From Enoplolaimus lenunculus (lineage: Eukaryota > Nematoda > Enoplea > Enoplida > Thoracostomopsidae), in the NCBI GenBank assembly GCA_030248215.1, contig JASANG010004025.1:62001-126000 (forward strand): DNA of 64,000 bases. The letters are read 5' to 3'. Of the stretch, positions 1 to 12,049 are shown piece by piece; positions within the stretch are counted from its first letter, which is position 1; every line of letters begins with the position of its first letter. The notes beneath the pieces are model-generated. The model did no database searches, had not been told where the DNA came from, and saw only the letters and a program-made list of their open reading frames with translations. Both the position numbers and the translations under genes were made by a program.

Positions 1-665
1 TAAACATTTTGCTGCGACTGCATTTCGCGGAAACTTGAAAAGTTTTACCGTTTTTGACACTGAAGTCAAATTAAAAAGCCAGGCTAAAAGTTATTTTAAT
101 CAAAGATTAGGGATGAACCGATTAATCGGCATCGGTAATAACCGGCACTTTTCGCAATTATCGGCATTGGCATTAAAAAAATTGCCGATTCCTTGCAGGT
201 TTTTTGCATATATCAGTCAGTTCGAATGCTATTATTCCACATCTTGGCGTATATCAGTGTGTCTGATTAGGGAACTACTATATCTCTTGCGTTTATGTTT
301 GCAGCAAAAATTTTGGTATAAGAACATCCCTGGAAAAGATATACGTTTGCCCTACGGAAACACTACCATCAATGCACAAATTTTATACTTTAAAACGTGG
401 CTTAATTACCTATGGGTCAGGGACTCGCGTATGTTCCTGATTCGGCCACATTAATGCTCAGAAGAAAGCGACGGGCCCGTAGCCAAGGGGGGGTAGGGGG
501 GCTCAGCTCCCCTAGAAAATTATCAACATTAGTCAACGATAACCCTTATATGCCCCTCCTAAAAATTTTTTTGCCCCTCTAGCACGGTGAGAACACCGTA
601 GAACTTAATTAGGGTATTTAATTTTTACTTTTTGTTCAAATATACAATTAAACATTCGTCTGTGA

Positions 666-1076
666 CAGGGTGCTACCGGAATTATAATTTACCGGAACCG
701 GAATTTTAAAAAATTACCGGAAACGGAACCGAAAAATGAAAAATACATGTCACCGAAAAATTCATTTTAATTTTCTTTTTGAAACATTGGTGAAATAACC
801 CTAGTTGGAGATAGGTATTCACATTGTCTGCTGTATTTTAGATTTTCATAATCAACGGAAGCGAAATCTACCTTCGATGGTTGATTTTTGGCGATTGTCA
901 AGGTTCATATACTATATGAATGAAATCTATATAATTTTTATTATCATTTTTTAGTAAAATATCTTAAGTTCCACCTACCAAATTTAATACGGGAATTTTT
1001 AATTTCAGGAAATATTTACCAGAACCGGAACCGGAAGGTGAAAAAATACCGGAACCGGAGTTCCGGTTGCACCCTG
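666..1076. mobile_element. hAT-like element, CCGGAA family copy
   Basis: Starts CAGGGTGC and ends GCACCCTG. Subterminal blocks are multiple ACCGGAA/CCGGAACCGGAA motifs at 676-735 and 1015-1065, with an AT-rich core lacking coding sequence. The flanks share only GTCT, so the target duplication is decayed. Confidence 0.7.
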
Positions 1077-2317
1077 GTCTCTTTATATATTGTTGCGGTC
1101 GCACCCTTGACTCCAGTCGCTAAACTCAATACATTCACAATAAAAGAAACTATCCCCCCAATATATTTTACAATCATATAGACGCATATTAATTATACCA
1201 TGTATGCTAACTAAACATAAACCTAAATGTAAGCCTGTACCTCAGTGTATAACACCTACACAAAAGCCTAATCCTAAACAACCTATAGCCTAACCTTTCA
1301 ACCTTTCAATATCCTTTTTGTCTCCCAGACAGTCACGACCCTCTACAATCAACGTATACCAACGTGTAAATTAAATACCGGCATTTACCATCAAAATAAC
1401 CTAATAATTAATCAGACCCAAACGATATATTCTGGATGATCTTTTAACCTTTAACATTGATCGCAACGACCACTGAGGTCACCTCCACACACCAACTTCA
1501 AGGCTTAAAAACCAACCAAAACTAGCAACTCTTAAAACACAGAGATACAGTTTAGTTCTATATGGAGTCGTGAAATACGGTAGTTCAATCTCGTGTCGGA
1601 ACGTTTTTTGACCGACGAGGTTAACGTTTAAAATACGGCTAGACTACGCCCTACCGCATACGAAATTAAAGACAAAAACATAAAAAAAACTATTTTTTAC
1701 TTGATTAATTGTGATATAAAAACATAGCATATATACAGGGTCGCGACTACGACGGGGTGGGGGGCGGGTGTGACGGAAAACGCTAACTTCGTACGAGCAT
1801 CTTTGCTCTTCGCTGGCCGAAACAACGGTACCAAACCCCAACTGTTTGTGTTGAAAATAATTTGTTGCCAATCTACCTGGCTGTTAGTTGCCAATCTGCT
1901 AACAATTCATGTTTGTGTGCCTAAACATATAAAGACAAAAAAAAAACAAAGAAATGATATATACAACTGCGACTAATAAGACTAAAATAAAATAGAATAG
2001 CGTCGATAGACGAAAGCACAAACCGAAACCGCAACTTTCAACATTTAAGGAGCCGTCCAAAACACTTTTTTTCTCGTTTTCTCAACAGCGATTTTAAAGT
2101 TCCAATAACCATTTGAAAATATTTTAATTTTAATTTTTACAGATTTCGCCTTATTCTATACTTTTCTTTCGTTATTTTACAAAATATATATAGTTACGAA
2201 ATTATTAATAATAAAAATTTTGCCATTTCATAACATCAATCAGCAAACCAAATTTTAAACAAGCTATAAGAAATATGGACGAAGGATTTAGGTACTGAAA
2301 CTCAATTATTAAAATAC
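1077..2317. other. AT-rich stretch without recognisable gene
   Basis: C-rich, AT-rich unique-looking sequence. A word at 1741-1775 (CGCGACTACGACGGGGTGGG) recurs near 11006-11030 (GACTACTACGACGGGGAGAG), suggesting part of another repeat. No splice-supported coding segment seen. Short frames at 1644-1976 overlap on both strands and show no domain. Confidence 0.5.
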
Positions 2318-2945
2318 TAATCCCCCGTCAGAAATTTTTTGTGTTAAAATGGTAAGGTCCCTACCTTATAATTTTGTACTGTTTTTCCTGCCAAATTTTT
2401 TGTGATAAAATGGTAAGGTCCCTACCTTATAGTTTTGTACGGTTTTTTCCTGCCGAATGTTTTGTGATAAAATGGTAAGGTCCCCACCTAATAATTTTGT
2501 ACGGTTTTTTCCTGCCGAATTTTTTGTGATAAAATGGTAAGGTCCCTACCTTATAATTTTGTACTGTTTTTCCTGCCGATTTTTTGTGATAAAATGGTAA
2601 GGTCCCTACCTTATAGTTTTGTACGGTTTTTTCCTGCCGAATGTTTTGTGATAAAATGGTAAGGTCCCCACCTAATAATTTTGTACGGTTTTTTCCTGCC
2701 GAATTTTTTGTGATAAAATGGTAAGGTCCCTACCTTATAATTTTGTACTGTTTTTCCTGCCGATTTTTTTGTGATAAAATGGCAAGGTCCCTACCTTATA
2801 ATTTTCTACTGTTTTTCCTGCCGAATTTTTTGTGATAAAATGGTAAGGTCCCTACCTTATAATTTTGTACGGTTTTTCCTGCCGAATTTTTTGTGATAAA
2901 GTGGTAAGGTCCCTACCTTACAATTTTTCGCTTTCACAAAATTTT
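2318..2945. repeat. ~61-bp minisatellite, about 10 units
   Basis: The word GGTAAGGTCC recurs at 2351, 2412, 2474, 2536, 2596, 2658, 2720, (2781), 2842 and 2903, spacing 60-62 bp. Units contain TACCTTATAATTTTGTACGG and CCTGCCGAATTTTTTGTG. Units 2 and 5, and 3 and 6, share private variants (TATAGTTTTGTACGG, CCCCACCTAATAATT), so a block of about three units was duplicated as a whole. A diverged relative occurs at 54600-54680. Confidence 0.9.
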
Positions 2946-4032
2946 TTGATGATAAAATGATTAAGTCCTTACGTTCCAATTTTGCCCGCCCGCCTGCCCC
3001 CGTCAAAAATTATTGGATCCGCCTATGGATCCACGCGACCAGAGCCGCAAACATGCAGTTGAACGCTTCCGAAAAAACGGTTTGCCTAAACAATCCAGTT
3101 TAATTCTAAAAGCACAGCCAAATGCTGTCGAACCTTGAACGAACCCGCAGGTATTTTCAAAATTAAATCCAATTTACAATATTCAAATTTTGCCGAATTA
3201 CAATGAACAGTTACAACCAGCCAGGGTTTAACCAGAATTGAAAAAAATATCAGAAACCCGAAAAAAATCAATTTTTATCGCTTTGTGACAGAAAATATTA
3301 CTAAAATTCGGCATTTTTCCAATATTTATCGATAAGCTTACTGCTAACATTTGCTGCAACTGATGCTCAACTTGAATTTTTGGAAACGCACCAAAATTAT
3401 TAGCATCAAATACACCGGAAAATCCAGTGAAAAACTACAGGACGTAATACCGGAACCGGAACTCTTGATTTGAAAATACTTGAATGCCTTATTGGTACAG
3501 GAATTCCGGGTGTATCCTATACAATCATGACCGGTATATTTTGTGGGGCCTCATTGCAAACCCACACCAGAGTTGCAGCATTTCTCGTGCATCACTTCCG
3601 CATCAGGCGTAAAAAATAGATTATTAAGAGACAACTTCACTAAACATCAAACAACACCCATTAGTGAATAATTTAAGACAATGTTTTGGTTTGTTTTATC
3701 TTCTCACTTATAGATTTTACTCTTAAAGTATATACGAAAAAAAGACTAAAAACATAACGTATCAAACGTTATTTTTCTAATAATTTTAACAATTTTAAAA
3801 TCTTTTGCCAACGAAAAAAAAAGACAACACAAGTTTATAGACACTGAATTGCGTGAAAAATTAAAATGTTCCTCAATGCTTGCTAAACAGTCAGGAGCAG
3901 TACCACAATCGGATGCTTGAGGAGCGCTCATACCCGCATTAGTCTTAGCAACTCGCGTTGCACCGAAGCTACGATTTGATGGATTCCGAATCCGGATATG
4001 AACAATCTAATGCAGGCAATAGAACCATGTGA

Positions 4033-4387
4033 CAGGGTGGCAACAAAGGTTCAGATTCGGATTCGGCAAAAATTTGAGGTTCGGATTCGGATTCGGTTGT
4101 GGAAAAGCCGAATCCAAACGCCGAATTCAATAAAGCTCGGCAATATATTTTTTCATTTTTACGCAGTAAAATTTTTAAATACATTGCTATAAAAATCAAT
4201 ATTTTTTATTTCAGGTGAGAAATCTCAGAACTGACGTCGGGACGAAATATATTAACGTATTAAAAGTTATACGGCTGGCATTGCGTTGATATTCTGAAAC
4301 AAATTATAGATATATCTGAAATTTGCAACATACAGGATTCGGATTCGGAGTCGGAGTCGGTCAAATCGTGGATTCGGAGCCACCCTG
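4033..4387. mobile_element. hAT-like element with GATTCG subterminal motifs and perfect 8-bp TSD
   Basis: Ends are CAGGGTGG and CCACCCTG. The flanking octamer CCATGTGA occurs exactly at 4025-4032 and 4388-4395, an 8-bp target duplication as made by hAT transposases. Both subterminal regions carry repeats of GATTCG/CGAATC (4056-4125 and 4325-4375). There is no transposase frame inside, so it is non-autonomous. The perfect duplication implies a fairly recent insertion. Confidence 0.85.
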
Positions 4388-5699
4388 CCATGTGAATTTT
4401 AAAAAACTACCGAAACCCGAATTCATTCTAACATAGATTGAGGTTCCAACCGCAAGCACTAATGTTTGCGAACAACGATTCAGCCTGTTTTTTCAACTCA
4501 ATTTCAAAAACAGAATCATGTACCTTCGAACACTGCTTGATTCGACGTTTTCAAAACCGCATTCAATTCCGAACCTTCAATTTTTGCCCAATCTGAAACC
4601 GAATGCGAACTTCTGTGGTTAATACCCTGTTAGCAACCGGCACACTGTTCTACACATAAACCGCATCTTCTGAGCAGCCGGTGAGATCACAGCCCATTTC
4701 ATTATAACATAGCAAGTGAAAAAATATCAATGCCATGTGCCATGCAGTAAGTATTTATTTCAGAGCCAGCAAGGCGAATATATTTTTTCGACCTTCCTTA
4801 AATTTCAAATATTATATATTATAAATATCACATGTATATGCATCATTAGCGGTATATCCATTATATATATACGACGTGTGTTCGTCGCTAGATAAAAAAT
4901 AAATACATGCTTAAGTTTTCTAATTCAAAACCAAATCTTTCATTTCTTGTACCATTATTTATAGATCCCTCCAGGTAATATATGTGTCGTGCCCCAAACA
5001 CCTATTTGTTCCAGTTAGCAATTCGCATGTCCACAACGCAAATGGTTCTTCAACACATTCCAATCCGAAACATAATTTTTTGATATCTTCGAACATTCCG
5101 GTGATAAACAACATTTTTAGTAACCGCATTTAGAAACTACTTTAAACTCCGCCCTAAAGTCTTTCAAAAAATACTTGTCACAGCTGATTAGTTGCGATAT
5201 TTATTTATATTTTCCACTAATAAACACGTCAATTTCAGTCGTGCAAATATATATACAACAGGTAGCGACCATGCTCGTATTACCAGTTAGGAAATTTAAA
5301 TTGCAGGCACTGCGTTAAAAATACATCTGCGACAATTTTTAGTTGACTGTTTTAAAAAATTTCAAAAATTTAAAACATTAAATATACAATTTATATATTT
5401 ATGTTAAAAACATTAACACTCACACAGCATTCCACTCCCGATAAATCAACCGTCGAGTTGTATTTATTTCTCCAAAAAAAACTAAAACTACGAATTCAAA
5501 TCAAATAGAAAAAATTATTAGCAATTTAACCGAGATCTATTTGAGTTCATTATACTAAAATCGTTTGAAAATTGAACTCAAAACCGCACACAGCGCAATC
5601 CTAACTGGCATAATTCAATCCAAAACAATCCTTGGATTGAGTAGTACTTACCCGACGAAAATCACGACCCACTGTAAACATCAACGGTCGTACGTTTTA

Positions 5700-5855
5700 C
5701 TGCGGGAATGTAGTAAAGTAAGCTAAAGCTTTAGACTAATTTTTCTGGTTAAGCTTAGACTCAGGTATAAGCTCATTCTTACGCTTATGCTTAGGCTGAG
5801 AAATATGCTTATACAACTGTTACGGGTAGGTTCTATACATTGTCCAACACCTCCA
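5700..5855. mobile_element. TAAGCC element, degenerate copy
   Basis: Interior words CTTAGACTCAGGTATAAGCT and TTCTTACGCTTATGCTTAGG, then ACTGTTACGGGTAGGTTC and TACATTGTCC matching a mutated right end. The left end is not recognisable. Confidence 0.5.
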
Positions 5856-6436
5856 GCCGCCCTCGTCAACATGTCTGTTCACGCCACTCATATTTTAATC
5901 GCCGAAACAAAATCCGAGCCTAACTTTCTCAGCGAAACACTGTCAATTTACCAAACTCACTTCTGTCCACTGGAGTTAACTAGACACAACCGACGGGTTT
6001 TCCAGTCGGTAAACATCAAAACACACGCGTCACTGTAGAACCACAAAGCATTGACGCGGCAAAACCGTCTTTGAAACCAAATCGCCCGTCACACAATACT
6101 CGGGCTACCCATTGACCAAACTTTGTCTTATTGTACGCCCTGATTGAAGCGTTTTCGGTACCTTGGATGACAGCAAAATAGCCATAATATATATCCGAGA
6201 TAACTTTCAAAAAAAAAAACGTTTTTCAAATTTGTTTTGATCAACGAAATCGAATTTTAACTTTTAATTGTTCTCCATCTCAATGTGGACATTTTAATGT
6301 ATACCGGAGTATTTAACGTGAAAACAAATCAAATTAATAATAACAATATAATTATATTTATATTTAACAAAGAGTACATTACAATAAAACAAAAAGTGCA
6401 TGATATTTAACAAGAGTATGCAACCACCTGGATTAT

Positions 6437-6720
6437 GGGCATGGTACAAAATATACCAGCACGCGTTGCGTTTCTGTACGACCCTTCCCCACCTCCCTTA
6501 TTTAGGGGTAGATATACAATGTATACGACTGAACAAGCTTAGCAATTTTGAAATATGAACGGAACATTTTTGAAACGTGTAAAAGTACGATAAAATTTTA
6601 AGGTTACCACAAATTGTACGCCCTCTAAATAAAGGTGGTAGGCCAAAGACACAACGTGCGTTAGGTACATTGTTTTGTACACAGGATGTACCCAGTTGCA
6701 TACTCTTGTTACATATATCA
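6437..6720. mobile_element. Long-TIR MITE (GGTACAAAATGTA ... CGTTGCGTTT)
   Basis: The left end ATGGTACAAAATATACCAG, then GCGTTGCGTTTCTGTACGA, mirrors the right end GGCCAAAGACACAACGTGCG, then TACATTGTTTTGTACA. The tail GTTGCATACTCTTGTTAC recurs in the other copies at 46906-47160 and 53748-54010. The three copies have different middles. Confidence 0.65.
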
Positions 6721-6812
6721 TCCAGTCTTGATAAAAACAAAAATATGCAGAGGTACGTTCGAAGATAACATACATACATGAACGTAGTTGTATTCCTGGG
6801 AACATATTCTCC

Positions 6813-6931
6813 TGGGTGCAACCGGAATTACAATTTACCGGAACCGGAAGGTCAAAATTTATATGAACCGGAACCGGAACCGGAAGGTCAAAATTTGTAT
6901 GAACCGGAACCGGAATTCCGGTTTCACCATG
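6813..6931. mobile_element. hAT-like CCGGAA family, short copy
   Basis: A deleted copy consisting almost only of the two ends: TGGGTGCAACCGGAATTAC at the left, AATTCCGGTTTCACCATG at the right, and three CCGGAAGGTCAAAATTTRTA-type units between. Its right end is diverged from the CACCCTG consensus. Confidence 0.6.
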
Positions 6932-7497
6932 AATTATTCTCAAATGCATCTAGCACACGCACCTAATGTCAGTTGGCGATATTTTTAAAACTAAACGACC
7001 TACAAACAAGATGTGAAACTCAAAATTTGCCCACAGAGTATATCAACTGCAATTAATGATTTATATTTCGACGCTGACCATTACATACTTCGATCCATAG
7101 ATACGAGTCGTACTGCTAACCTGTAATAGATGCTTCACACGCGTCTGAAGCGGTCACGGGCCATGGTATTAATTATCCGCCGAATCATGAATTGTTTCAT
7201 GCATGCATTATGGATCAACACGAAAAGCTAAAGTTACAGCATCAAGTGCATATTCTAATCCAACGTATAAAACATAAATCGGTATGATTTCTAAGCTAAG
7301 TAAGCGGCATCTTAGATGGAACCTTTGTTACTGGTCGCATTATTTCTGTATTCTTTATCAAAACTGACTCAGGTATGTTACATCTTACACATACATTATA
7401 CAGTGCCTTGGTCGTTCCAGTTTTTGGGTCTGTGACATAAAATTAAACAGTTTGACCTTTAGTTCGCACTATACTATCACAGGTCCAGTAGCAAGCT

Positions 7498-7986
7498 TAA
7501 GGGTTGCGCTATACTTTTGTTGACGTCCGGCGCCATCAGTAGTCGTCCGTCACCGTACGTCACCATACAATATCGTATGCGCGTAATTCGCGTACGGTAT
7601 CGCACGGCGACGTTCGGTGACGGACGGTGCCGCATAACGAGTACTGTAGTGACCCGAATAGGAGGGGGGACTGATATTTATTTCGCCTCTCCAGAGGGTA
7701 CCCCCCTGTTATTCGGTTACAGATTGTTATTTATTGTTAACCCGCCCTCCGCCGCCCTTCGTTACAGATATAGATCCGGTATTGTTTCGAACTCAACTTT
7801 ATTTGGTCCTGGAGTCATTTATGTGGTACAATTAGGGATAATTGACCTTTACGGACGGTTTAGGGACTCTATCCGCTTACGGACTCTTATTAGGGATACG
7901 AACTCCTATTGATTAGGACTCAAAATTAAAACCTTCCTCTTATTACCACCTCTTATTCGGGTCACTACAGTATAGCGCCACCCTAA
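7498..7986. mobile_element. MITE with GACGTCCGG/ACGGACGG motifs, interrupted by a second MITE
   Basis: Left end TTAAGGGTTGCGCTATACTT, right end TATAGCGCCACCCTAA; the flanks both contain CAAGCT. CGTCCGTCACCGTACGTCAC-type words fill the left part. Related copies: 13124-13550, 22800-23110 (rearranged) and 30400-30505. A TA-flanked 327-bp element (7644-7970) splits it next to its right end. Confidence 0.65.
7644..7970. mobile_element. TA-flanked MITE, CTGTAGTGACCC ends, nested
   Basis: Ends CTGTAGTGACCCGAATA and TATTCGGGTCACTACAG, flanked by TA on both sides (7642-7643, 7971-7972). Internal GGATACGAACTCCTATTGAT and ACCCCCCTGTTATTCGGTTA words recur in the copies at 16412-16842 and about 39957-40407. 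TA duplication fits a Tc1/mariner-like or similar transposase; the source enzyme is unknown. Confidence 0.75.
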
Positions 7987-8019
7987 CAAGCTCAACAGCG
8001 CCAAACCAATTTCAGAACG

Positions 8020-8276
8020 GGCCTGTAAGCATGTCAGACATGCTTGTCCGTTAATTATAGTGCAGTGCACTGTATGTATGCTAGCTGGCAGCATACGGTC
8101 GACACATATAGTCGACGAAAAATGCAGTTGGAGAGGCGGGTTACGTGGCGCAATGGTAGAGTGCTCGCTCACGGATCCATAGGCTGAGAGTTCGATCCCC
8201 GCTCTAGTCCGCTTTTCCAGCTGCTTGGTAGAAAGGTCTGATGTCCCGGATCCTACCTAGACTGACAGGGCCTGCG
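8020..8276 (+). repeat. tRNA-derived SINE copy
   Basis: The tRNA-like part at 8138-8210 (73 bases) has an A box TGGCGCAATGGT and a B box GTTCGATCCCC. It is preceded by GTCGACACATATAGTCGACG and followed by the tail CTTTTCCAGCTGCTTGGTAG, then GAAAGGTCTGATGTCCCGG and CCTACCTAGACTGACA. Acceptor-stem pairing is partly lost (GGGTTAC / TAGTCC). Not an active tRNA gene. Confidence 0.75.
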
Positions 8277-8551
8277 AGGAATTTTACACGACGTGTAACC
8301 GAGTGGAGCTGAAACTTTTAGGAGAGAGAAAAAATTTAAGAGGGGCAGAGACATTGTCCCCTTTTTTGGCTTCAGGCCCGTCACCCTTAAACACCACACT
8401 GATGCTGCATTAATTTCGGCAACATAAAACACAACGTGAGAAGAAAAGTATCCAGTGTGTAAACGAATTGCAAACCAGCGTAAATTGGTCGCAAATTTTC
8501 AAGCCGGGCACCATTCTGTCTAACGATGTGTTAATAAAATATATACACAAA

Positions 8552-8592
8552 ACATTATTATTATTATTATATTATTATTATTATTATTATTA
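8552..8592. repeat. (TTA)n microsatellite
   Basis: Run of ATT/TTA triplets, interrupted once by an extra AT pair. Confidence 0.9.
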
Positions 8593-9054
8593 ACATTCTT
8601 AGACTACAACAGAGATCTTGTTCTTAGTTTCAAGCATACCGCATTTGTTATGGAATTAGCCGGCCTATAATACTTTTAATGACATTTTATTTTCCGCAAG
8701 CTAGACTATTTTATTGGCTAGGCTTAGGAATATATTATATAAACGACAAAACATCATACGATTTTCACCTTCTTCAAATATTAATTGGGGGTAAATTAAA
8801 TTATTTCATGCCAATTTACATTTCGGTCAGCTTTCACATGGGCGCGTAGCCAAAGAGCGAGGGAGGCTCAGCTCCTTTACAATAATTTTGCCCCCCCCCC
8901 CCCCCTAGAAAATTTTCAACCTTGCTTGTAAGTCGACGAAATCCATTGTATGTCGCTTCTGAAATAGTTTTAGCCCCCCCCAGTAGCAAGATTGTATGGA
9001 AACAATTAGCTATCAATAAAAAATACGCATAATCTATAGTTAAACATCCCAAAT

Positions 9055-9668
9055 GTCTTGGCCAATGTAAAAAACAGGGCTGGAACAGTATTCTAAGCAT
9101 ATTCCTAAGCCTAAGCTTAAGTCTAAGCATAACAATGAGCATATTTCTAAGCCTAAGCCTAAGCCTAAGCCAAGCAAACAAATTAGACTACAGCTTAAGC
9201 CTCGGCCCATGTAATGAACAGGGGCGGAACGTTTTTCTGTAGGACTAGAAAAGAGTAAGCTGGCCAATGTAAAGAACAGGGGCGGAACAGTATTTATGAG
9301 CATATTCCTAAGCCTAAGCCTAAGTCTAAGCGTAAGAATAAGAATGAGCATATACCTAAGCCTAAGCCTAAGCCAAGGAAAAAAATTAATCTACAGCTTG
9401 AGCTTACTCTTTTCTAGTCCTACAGAAAAACGTTCCGCCCCTGTTCATTACATGGGCCGAGTCTTAAGCTATAGTCTAATTTGTTTGCTTGGCTTAGGCT
9501 TAGGCTTAGGTATATGCTCATTCTTATTCTTACGCTTAGACTTAGGCTTAGGCTTAGGATTATGCTCATAAATACTGTTCCGCCCCTGTTCTTTACATTG
9601 GCCAGCTTACTCTTTTCTAGTCCCACAGAAAAACGTTCGGCCCCTGATCTTTACATTGGCCAACGTCT
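9055..9668. mobile_element. TAAGCC (TTAGGC) element cluster forming a large palindrome
   Basis: Copies of an element with ends GGCCAATGTAAAGAACAGGG and GTTCCGCCCCTGTTCTTTAC, and interiors of imperfect TAAGCC arrays. The block 9182-9355 (arms plus AAGAGTAAGC linker) recurs inverted at 9400-9660, so the region is a palindrome of roughly 200-bp arms. Serine/leucine or leucine/arginine alternating frames here (SLSLSLS, LRLRLRN) are translations of the hexamer, not genes. Confidence 0.75.
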
Positions 9669-9964
9669 TTAATTAAATGTTTCCTAATTAAATTATATCA
9701 CTAAGTGTAGCCTGAATTGCATTGTGTTCACAAGCACCATTCAATATGTTTCAAAGAGTTCTTTTCACATTGTTATCCCAATACTACGTAGATTTGAAAG
9801 AAACAATTCATTAACAATAATGACTACTTTATAATAAAGGCACGACTTGTAAGCGGACAAGACGCGCCTATCCAGATTGTTAAAACATTCTTCTGATCCA
9901 GCATATACACGAGTCAAATGAGTTAAAGTATAATATCATTTTATTTGTTACTGCTCAAGATATG

Positions 9965-10352
9965 CACCGGACACGGTTTGGCGTGATATTAATTTTATCG
10001 GATACCGGAAGCGGATAGTGAATTTTGTACCGGAACCGGATGTTAACCGGATATAGGTTATAAATTTGTATACGGTTGCAAGTATTTGAGTCGTGCAAAA
10101 GTACCGTATTTGCGGATTTAAGATTAATTTTTGCTTTGCATTTATCATTTCATATCAATATCCATTTATGCAGCGCTCGGAATTGCAGTCGCTTCAAAAT
10201 ATCTAGTACTTTGACGTGCAAAAAACCAGTTTTATGATATTTGGAACCACAACCACAAACATCCAGTATTCGGTAGGTTTATACCGGGCACCGGATGTCG
10301 TATTTTGCGGGATATTAAACCGGAACCGGATATCCGGTCGTCGATCCCTGGC
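9965..10352. mobile_element. hAT-like element with ACCGGATA motifs
   Basis: Motifs CGGATACCGGAAGCGGATA at the left and CCGGAACCGGATATCCGG at the right, ending GTCGATCCCTG. The core (AAACCAGTTTTATGATATTTGGAACCACAACC) is shared with 19125-19160. The left terminus could not be placed exactly. Confidence 0.5.
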
Positions 10353-10578
10353 CCCGGACACACTTTTCTGAAACAGGTACGTGACAATTGTAAATATCAA
10401 ACTTGATATCAGCCATATTACGAATTTTCAACCTGTGAACAAAAAACATTATTGTACCTCAAAATCTTGGATCAGCCGGTGTTCCGAAAACGAAACAAAA
10501 TTTGCACCAAAATCATACTTACCTCACCAGTAACATGCAAGTGTATATATACTCATTTTAAAATTCGTTACATATCGT

Positions 10579-10751
10579 CAATGGCGGATCCATGGGGGGC
10601 CACCCTGGCCGTGGCCCCGCCCCCAACAGCATCTCGACAAAAATTATATAGCAATTTTGGAACAATAGTTCGTGGTTTGTGTGTGGGTCAAAAGTAAGTT
10701 TATTACCTGTGAAATTCCACCCCCCATTTTGAGATCCTGGATCCGCCACTG
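10579..10751. mobile_element. Short hAT-type MITE with CAGTGGCGGATCC ends and 8-bp TSD
   Basis: Left end CAATGGCGGATCC, right end GGATCCGCCACTG. The flanking octamer CATATCGT is present at 10571-10578 and 10752-10759 (the next two bases also match). The 173-bp element has no coding capacity. The short interior contains GGGGGGCCACCC and CCACCCCCCATTTTGAG blocks. Confidence 0.75.
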
Positions 10752-11604
10752 CATATCGTCAACAGTTTCATAGTATTCAGAGAAATCCTTCAGTGAAACA
10801 GTTACTTGGCGAAATAAAGCCGACAAAATAAACTCAGAACTGCATCCATGGGATGCGACCGGAGCGTTATCCTGCGGAAGTCGTCGCCACCCTGTCTAAA
10901 AAATTAATCGACACAATTAAGCCGATTTTATTGTTTAAAAGTGTTATTTTGGCTCCCGTGTAAATCCACCATGCCCCATCGACTACAACGCTTAATCGTT
11001 ACATGCGTGACTACTACGACGGGGAGAGAGACGGAACACGACGGTGAGCTACAGAACGACTGAATTACACCTGAAAATACATCTTCTCTCAACTGACATT
11101 TAACTAGTCAGTTTAATTGCTATTTAAAATCACATTTAAACACAGAATAAGTATAACAGTAAAACATGCATTATAACGCACATAACAACTGCAATAAACC
11201 ACTAAAATTGATCATTAGACACACACACATGTGCATTCAAATTCAATGAAAATACGTGTATATTCTCTACAATTCTATTGCACTCTGACACTCTATAAAT
11301 ATACACGCCACGTGCGCTAGACATAGTGTCGTCGTTCTTGAGTATAATTGAAAAATTTCCCATACGAAATTTGAATTTTAACACTTTTACATCAGTACCA
11401 CAACAATTTCACACTGAGGGACAATGTCAAACGTTACAACTGCGTTATAAATAGCATCGATAAACCTAAGTGTCCGCATTTTTAAATTTGTGCACCGCTG
11501 GTCATCAATTGATTGTAGGTCTTGAAGACAAGAAGACAAAAAGTTTATTTGGACCGAAAGCACGAGAAAATATGCATTTTAGTATATATATATATGGTAC
11601 AAAC

Positions 11605-11800
11605 GGCACATGAATAGAACAGGGCCGGAACAGTAGTATAAGCATATTCCTAAGCCTAAGCCTAGGACTAAGCATAAACGTATGGACGAGCCTATTCCTA
11701 AGCCTAAGCCAAAGCAAAAAATTAATCTAAAGCTTAAACTGACTCTATTATAGCCCCTCCTGAAAACGATCCGGCCCTGTTTTATACATGGGCCGTACAA
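11605..11800. mobile_element. TAAGCC element copy
   Basis: Left CATGAATAGAACAGGGCCGG; interior TAAGCCTAAGCCTAGGACTA and TTCCTAAGCCTAAGCC; right CGATCCGGCCCTGTTTTATA. Inverted ends; no TSD assigned. Confidence 0.65.
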
Positions 11801-12049
11801 ACAAAACCAAGTTGACAAAATCATTGCATGTGTGCAATACACCCAAATAAAGGCAACGTTAGAAAGAGGACATGTCCAACTTATATCTCACTTGACAAAT
11901 TCTGCGATGGCGTGCTGGAGGAAGGGGTTGATCCACAAATGACAAGTCACCAGTATTCATTCTTGTTTTGTTAGTTTTAATTCGTGATTGGTAAGCTTCT
12001 AAAAATTTAGCACGTTTTTCAGATTTGATTTGCCCTAATTTTGCTTGGA

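Noticed and set aside
35-454. 139-codon plus frame at the left edge
   Set aside because: Overlaps ATCGG-type element sequence (110-200), no recognisable domain.
2318-2945. CRISPR array
   Set aside because: Units are near-identical end to end with no unique spacers; a eukaryotic minisatellite.
9055-9668. Interstitial telomere
   Set aside because: TTAGGC units are imperfect, short, and always bounded by element-type inverted ends.
8834-9672. Frames reading LRLRLRN or SLSLSLS
   Set aside because: Direct translation of the TAAGCC/TTAGGC hexamer arrays.
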